A model generated the notes under the pieces. The model made no database searches. It saw nothing but the letters and a program-made list of their open reading frames with translations, and was not told the DNA's origin. Positions 59,823-64,000 of a stretch of DNA of 64,000 nt are shown piece after piece. How positions within the stretch are numbered: the first letter of the stretch is position 1; the number at the start of each line of letters is the position of its first letter. A program made the translations under genes and the position numbers. The stretch is taken from contig NZ_CP007035.1 of NCBI RefSeq assembly GCF_000243115.2, positions 1,612,001 to 1,676,000 on the forward strand. The letters run 5' to 3'. Origin of the DNA: Niabella soli DSM 19437 (lineage in GTDB: Bacteria; Bacteroidota; Bacteroidia; Chitinophagales; Chitinophagaceae).

Positions 59823-61886
59823 TTACGAGTTTCTCTTTTTATATTCGGCAATAACTTGCTCCAAATGTTTTTTAAAACGTCCTTTCAGATCCGGTAACGC
59901 ATCATAGGGAAAGCCATCCGGCGCCAGGCGTTTTTCATCTTTATCCAGGAAAAAATAAAAAGGCTGTGTGTTGGATCCAAAACGGGACACCTGGATATCG
60001 GCGTTCCGGTCGCCCAGGTCTTCGATCTGTTTTCCCAGGTCCTTGGAATAATACTGTTCCGCCTGCGGAAGATCTACCCCGTTGTGCACATCCACATATA
60101 AAGAAACAATTACAAATTCATTTTTCAGCAATTGCATCACCTCGGGATCGCTCCATACCTGGCCTTCCATTTTGCGGCAGTTCACGCAATTGATACCGGT
60201 AAAATCAAGCATCAGCGGCTTTTTTAGTTTACGGGCCACTTCGAGCGCTTCATTATAATCGAAATAAGTGACCAGCCCGCTGTTTACCACCACATCGGGT
60301 TCGTACTTCTTCATTACCGCCGCATAGTTAACCGGCTCCGGTAAGCCGCCGGTGTAATGGGCGGTAGTGTCGTTTTTACCGCTACTGTTTTTAGACAGCG
60401 TCCTGAGGTCAAAACCTGGCGGCAGATCATCTGCATTAAAATCCTGGGTGCCCATTGGCGGCAGAAAAGCAGACAACCCTTTTAGCGGTGCGCCGAAAAG
60501 GCCCGGCACCATATATACCACCATACTAAAGGAGGCGATTGCAAAAAACAGACGTGTGACTGAAAGATAGGGCAGCCCAAAATCATTCTTTGGCAATTCA
60601 TCATCATGTTTGAATTTTATTTTGCCCAGCAGGTAAAGCCCCAGCAGAAAGAAGATCACCACCCATAAAACGATAAATACCTCCCGGTCCAGTATGCGCC
60701 AGTTCTTTACCAGGTCTGCATTCGACAAAAATTTCAATGCCAGCGCCAGCTCCAGGAACCCCAGGGTTACCTTGATTGCGTTCAGCCACCCTCCTGCTTT
60801 TCCCAGTACGTTCAATTTGCTGGGGAAAAAGGCAAATAGGGCAAAGGGCAATGCCAGGGCCAGCGAAAAGCCAAACATCCCGATCAGCGGACCGTAATAG
60901 CTGCCTTTGGACGCCGCCACCAATAAGGGCCCGATGATGGGACCGGTACAGGAAAAGGAAACAATAACAAGGGTCAGCGCCATAAAGAAGATACCCCAAA
61001 AGCTACTGGTGCCCGCTTTACTATCGACCCGGGTTGACCAGGAACTGGGTAACGAAAGCTCAAAAGCACCCAGGAAGGAAATCCCAAACAACACAAAAAT
61101 CAGGAAGAAAATAACGTTGGCCACCCAATTGGTCGCCAGGTTATTTAAAGCGGCAGGGCCGTAAATAAGCGTTACCAGGAAACCGATAAAAGTAAAAATG
61201 ATAATTATTGAAAAGGAATACTGCAACGCATTTTTGATGCCATCCTTTCTTGTTTTGCTTCTCTTGGTGAAAAAGCTTACCGTTACGGGTATCATCGAAT
61301 AGATACAAGGCGTTAACAGCGCCAGTAGCCCTCCGCCAAATGCAGCCAGGAACACCCACCACAAGGGTTTTGTTTCAGCAGCATTGTCCGTTGGTGCGCC
61401 CGTACCCGCGTTGCTGCTTATAGTTCTCGTGTTTTTTACAAAAAATTTAAAAGGCTCTTCAAAACTCGAAAACTCCTCTCCTGATTTATAAGAATAGGTA
61501 ACGCTGCCTTTAATGACCGCGCTGTCATTTTTTCTCAACTGCACCACCTGGGCCCATTGAATAGAGTCCCTTACATAGGCAACCGGTACATTTAATATGG
61601 AATCCCGCGCCTGCACCAGGTTCCCCTGCTGTTGTAAAGAGTCTTTCAGGTAGTTTTTTCCGGTTGAATCAAATACAACTGCTGAAAATATGCCACTGTT
61701 TTCCGGTGTTTGGATACCAAATAATTCCGTTCCCGGATGGAGTACCCGCGCCGTTATAATCAGCCGTATTTGATCGTTACCGCTTTGCTCCTGCCGGTAA
61801 CTAAACTTTATTTTTGACGAGTCCTGGGCTGCTGAAAACTGGGCAATTAAAAACAATAACGCTGTTAGTACTACGAATCGCTTCAT
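59823..61886 (-). CDS. dsbD: DsbD-family thiol:disulfide reductase
   Basis: 687 residues in three parts. After the signal peptide (1-20) comes a periplasmic N-domain (about 22-160). The CcdA/DsbD-type membrane part follows with eight helices (about 175-460), including LTPCIYSMIPVTVSFF and FSCTGPIIGPLL, whose Cys residues relay electrons. The C-terminal periplasmic thioredoxin domain has NCVNCRKM (Cys567 and Cys570). It carries reducing power from cytoplasmic thioredoxin to the periplasm, for example to apocytochromes c and isomerases. It therefore may serve the CcmE/CcmF system, whose genes lie elsewhere in the window. The thioesterase gene follows directly. Confidence 0.94.
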   Translation of the reverse strand: MKRFVVLTALLFLIAQFSAAQDSSKIKFSYRQEQSGNDQIRLIITARVLHPGTELFGIQTPENSGIFSAVVFDSTGKNYLKDSLQQQGNLVQARDSILNVPVAYVRDSIQWAQVVQLRKNDSAVIKGSVTYSYKSGEEFSSFEEPFKFFVKNTRTISSNAGTGAPTDNAAETKPLWWVFLAAFGGGLLALLTPCIYSMIPVTVSFFTKRSKTRKDGIKNALQYSFSIIIIFTFIGFLVTLIYGPAALNNLATNWVANVIFFLIFVLFGISFLGAFELSLPSSWSTRVDSKAGTSSFWGIFFMALTLVIVSFSCTGPIIGPLLVAASKGSYYGPLIGMFGFSLALALPFALFAFFPSKLNVLGKAGGWLNAIKVTLGFLELALALKFLSNADLVKNWRILDREVFIVLWVVIFFLLGLYLLGKIKFKHDDELPKNDFGLPYLSVTRLFFAIASFSMVVYMVPGLFGAPLKGLSAFLPPMGTQDFNADDLPPGFDLRTLSKNSSGKNDTTAHYTGGLPEPVNYAAVMKKYEPDVVVNSGLVTYFDYNEALEVARKLKKPLMLDFTGINCVNCRKMEGQVWSDPEVMQLLKNEFVIVSLYVDVHNGVDLPQAEQYYSKDLGKQIEDLGDRNADIQVSRFGSNTQPFYFFLDKDEKRLAPDGFPYDALPDLKGRFKKHLEQVIAEYKKRNS

Positions 61887-62042
61887 TCATTTACATTTAT
61901 ACAAGTATACAAGCTTCAAATATATACAAATAAAAAAACGGAACAGAGGCCTTAGACGACCTCCTGATTATTTAAATAAATTTCAAAATAAGGCGGATCC
62001 TGTTCCAGGACCTTTAATAAAAACACCCGTTCATCGGATTTG

Positions 62043-62915
62043 TTATGCTACTTCCATCATTTCGATACATTTTTTTAAACTACTTTCCCAGTAGGGTATA
62101 TTAAGATGGAAGGTATCTTTAAAGGATGACTTATCCAGAACAGAATAAGAAGGCCGTTTTGCCGGAGTTGGAAAAGCGGAGGTTGGGATCGGGTGCACCT
62201 CACAGCTACTGCTGGCAAGTTTTTTTATAGCAACGGCAAAATCGTACCAGGTGGTGGTGCCTTCATTTGTGTAATGATAAATACCCGCCACCCACTTGCC
62301 TTTGGAGACCAGGTCCAGGATTGCCGCGGCCAGGTCGCGTGCATAAGTGGGCGACCCCTGCTGATCGCTCACTACATTAATAGCAGGTCGCTCACTCATC
62401 AGCCGGAGCATTGTTTTTACAAAATTTTTCCCAAAGGAAGAATATACCCAGGCGGTGCGAATGATCACGGCATCGGTATGCGCCGCTGCCAATTGTTCTC
62501 CCTTTAACTTGGTAGCTCCGTAAACGCTTACGGGGTTAGTGGCGGCATCCGGCCGGTAAGGCTGATGAGCCGTTCCATCAAATACATAATCCGTTGATAT
62601 ATGAACCAGTTTTGTATTATGGGCCGTACAGGTCCTTGCCAGCAGCTCCACAGCATCGGCGTTTATCTGTGTTGCAATAACCGCGGCTGCAGCCTCTTCC
62701 GCCTTGTCAACCGCTGTATAGGCGGCACAATTGATACAGTAATCCGGCTCAAAATCCCGGAAACAGCTTTCAACAGCTTCGGGATCGGTTATCGACATAT
62801 TGGATCGATCCGTAAATTTAAAAACAAGAGCCGGGTATTGATGGCTCAAGGCGTTTAGCTCTGACCCCACCTGCCCGTTTGAACCCGTTACCAAAACTTT
62901 TATTTGCTTATTCAT
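62043..62915 (-). CDS. rfbD: dTDP-4-dehydrorhamnose reductase
   Basis: 290 residues, SDR-extended fold: nucleotide-binding VTGSNGQVGSEL (about 8-19), catalytic Tyr and Lys in YGATKLKGEQ (about 128-137), and HISTDYVFDGT (about 101-111). It makes dTDP-L-rhamnose from the 4-keto-L-sugar in the last step of the pathway. The start ATG at 62915 precedes IKVLVTGSNG. It follows a nucleotide-sugar dehydrogenase gene on the same strand with a 99-base gap, so both belong to a surface polysaccharide cluster that lies mostly beyond the window. The other genes of rhamnose synthesis (rfbA, B, C) are not seen. Confidence 0.92.
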   Translation of the reverse strand: MNKQIKVLVTGSNGQVGSELNALSHQYPALVFKFTDRSNMSITDPEAVESCFRDFEPDYCINCAAYTAVDKAEEAAAAVIATQINADAVELLARTCTAHNTKLVHISTDYVFDGTAHQPYRPDAATNPVSVYGATKLKGEQLAAAHTDAVIIRTAWVYSSFGKNFVKTMLRLMSERPAINVVSDQQGSPTYARDLAAAILDLVSKGKWVAGIYHYTNEGTTTWYDFAVAIKKLASSSCEVHPIPTSAFPTPAKRPSYSVLDKSSFKDTFHLNIPYWESSLKKCIEMMEVA

Positions 62916-63014
62916 AGCAGAAATGCGAATTAATACATTGAAGATTTTTTTCAAACATTAAGAAGTTAAAAAATTTAAGGGAGAGCCCTTAGTCACCTTA
63001 ATTCCTTAATGGTT

Positions 63015-64000
63015 TTACAAACTAAAATAACTTCTCTTGCTGATCTTATTTCTATAGATCCCCTTTAGATCCGCGATCAACGCGTCCTCCTTCGTAATGC
63101 TACAAAAATAGTCTTCATCCAAGTGCAGGTATTGCCGGTGTGGTACGGTAATAATGACGGCATCATAATTATCCGAAACTCGTTCGGTCAGTCCAAATCC
63201 GAAGGCTTTTTCAAGCGCCCCGGAGGAGGCAAAGGGATCTTCCACATGCACCGCTATAGAATATTCTTTTAAAGCAGCTACCACATTTGCCACTTTGCTA
63301 TTGCGGATATCACTAATATTTTCCTTAAAAGTGGCCCCTTTTATTAGCACCGCCGCATCCGCTATATTCATACGTTTTTTAAGAATATGTTTTACCACTT
63401 TTGCCGCTACCTGTGCGGCCATCCGGTCGTTAATATTGCGTCCTGCCAGGATCACATCCGCATTATAGCCCAGTTGTTCTGCTTTATGCGTTAAATAGTA
63501 AGGATCCACATCAATACAATGCCCGCCTACCAAGCCCGGCTGAAAATTTAAAAAATTCCACTTGGTACGTGCAGCAGCCAGTACATCAAAAGTATTGATC
63601 CCCATTTTGTCGAAAATAAGCGAGAGCTCATTCATCAAAGCTATATTAAGATCGCGTTGCGTATTCTCAATAATTTTTGCGGCTTCCGCAACCTTTACCG
63701 ACGGCGCTTTATGCACCCCCGCGGTTACCACCAGTTTGTACACTTTTGCGATCTCATCAAGCGCTGTTGCATCACAACCCGAAACAACTTTCACTATTTG
63801 AGACAGGGTATGTGTTTTGTCTCCCGGATTGATCCGTTCGGGAGAGTAACCCGATTTAAAATCGGCGCCGTTCTTCAATCCGGCTATTTTTTCAATGACG
63901 GGTAAACAGTCTTCTTCGGTGCAACCCGGGTAAACCGTTGATTCAAAAACGACATAATCGCCTTTTTTCAAAGCGCGACCAACCGTTGCCGATGCACTTA
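63015..64000 (-). CDS. Nucleotide-sugar dehydrogenase, C-terminal part (cut by window edge)
   Basis: About 328 residues are inside the window, and the frame is open to base 64000, so the N-terminal NAD-binding part lies outside. Seen: VFESTVYPGCTEE (the family's central strand), the catalytic Cys in GGHCIDVDPYYL, the central dimer domain (EAAKIIENTQRDLNIALMNE) and the C-terminal sugar-binding domain with GATFKENISDIRNSKV. These features point to the UDP-N-acetyl-hexosamine dehydrogenase group (WbpO/TviB-like, UDP-GalNAcA or related). It oxidises the C6 of a UDP-sugar twice. A capsule or O-antigen locus is expected beyond 64000. Confidence 0.92.
   Translation of the reverse strand, partial: SASATVGRALKKGDYVVFESTVYPGCTEEDCLPVIEKIAGLKNGADFKSGYSPERINPGDKTHTLSQIVKVVSGCDATALDEIAKVYKLVVTAGVHKAPSVKVAEAAKIIENTQRDLNIALMNELSLIFDKMGINTFDVLAAARTKWNFLNFQPGLVGGHCIDVDPYYLTHKAEQLGYNADVILAGRNINDRMAAQVAAKVVKHILKKRMNIADAAVLIKGATFKENISDIRNSKVANVVAALKEYSIAVHVEDPFASSGALEKAFGFGLTERVSDNYDAVIITVPHRQYLHLDEDYFCSITKEDALIADLKGIYRNKISKRSYFSL

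Overview
The window is a piece of chromosome from a member of the Bacteroidota, most likely family Chitinophagaceae (a Niabella- or Niastella-like genus is a guess). Support comes from the gene families (about 790-residue doubled FtsX permeases, LytTR regulators, SatD plus DUF3307, CcmE/CcmF, a Cys-less Tgt, a GH31 with FN3, discoidin, dockerin and cohesin-like parts). The Bacteroidota promoter words TTTG and TAnnTTTG with 17-20 bases between them also recur.

Layout. 1-8489 (minus): a tripartite ABC export operon with an HlyD-type adaptor, an ATPase and at least three paralogous permeases whose spacers are homologous. A four-helix-bundle gene in the opposite orientation sits inside it. 8908-11584 (plus): a divergent NtrC-type regulator and its kinase, probably controlling the exporter. 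11704-12096: a second four-helix-bundle gene with an in-frame stop. 12135-17008 (minus): beta-barrel protein, MprF-like aminoacyl-phospholipid synthase/flippase, VirJ/AcvB-like hydrolase and DUF4421 protein in one operon. 17042-17781: a possible small RNA, two intrinsic terminators and a small repeat peptide gene. 17837-23803: hybrid kinase, LytTR regulator, YVTN propeller and an unknown membrane protein. 24037-29814: tRNA-Ala, three envelope-stress-type genes, citrate synthase, a lipoprotein, LptG-type permease and Tgt. 29970-35641 (plus): glycosyltransferase, serpin, PheT, a coiled-coil protein and ZapA. 35803-42462 (mostly minus): GxxExxY protein, phosphoglucomutase, EamA exporter with Lrp regulator, glutamine cyclotransferase, methyltransferase and an A-type Fe-S carrier. 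42735-45791: CcmE and CcmF. 46012-51822: a MITE-like element, an FAH/SDR sugar-acid pair, an MscS channel and SatD/DUF3307. 52231-59107: GH31 (split by TGA), GH19, rhodanese and GH43. 59400-64000: thioesterase, DsbD, RfbD and a nucleotide-sugar dehydrogenase cut by the window end.

The most unusual theme lies between genes. Many spacers hold short near-tandem words (7-12 bases), a different word in each place, usually arranged as inverted pairs. Three small accessory genes (two four-helix-bundle proteins and one GxxExxY PD-(D/E)XK-like protein) are each bracketed by their own word family. One of the three is inserted antisense inside an operon, one carries a nonsense codon, and one has lost its signature Glu. 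This looks like a class of small mobile or selfish cassettes. That reading is inference, and the comparisons that would test it are stated in the findings.
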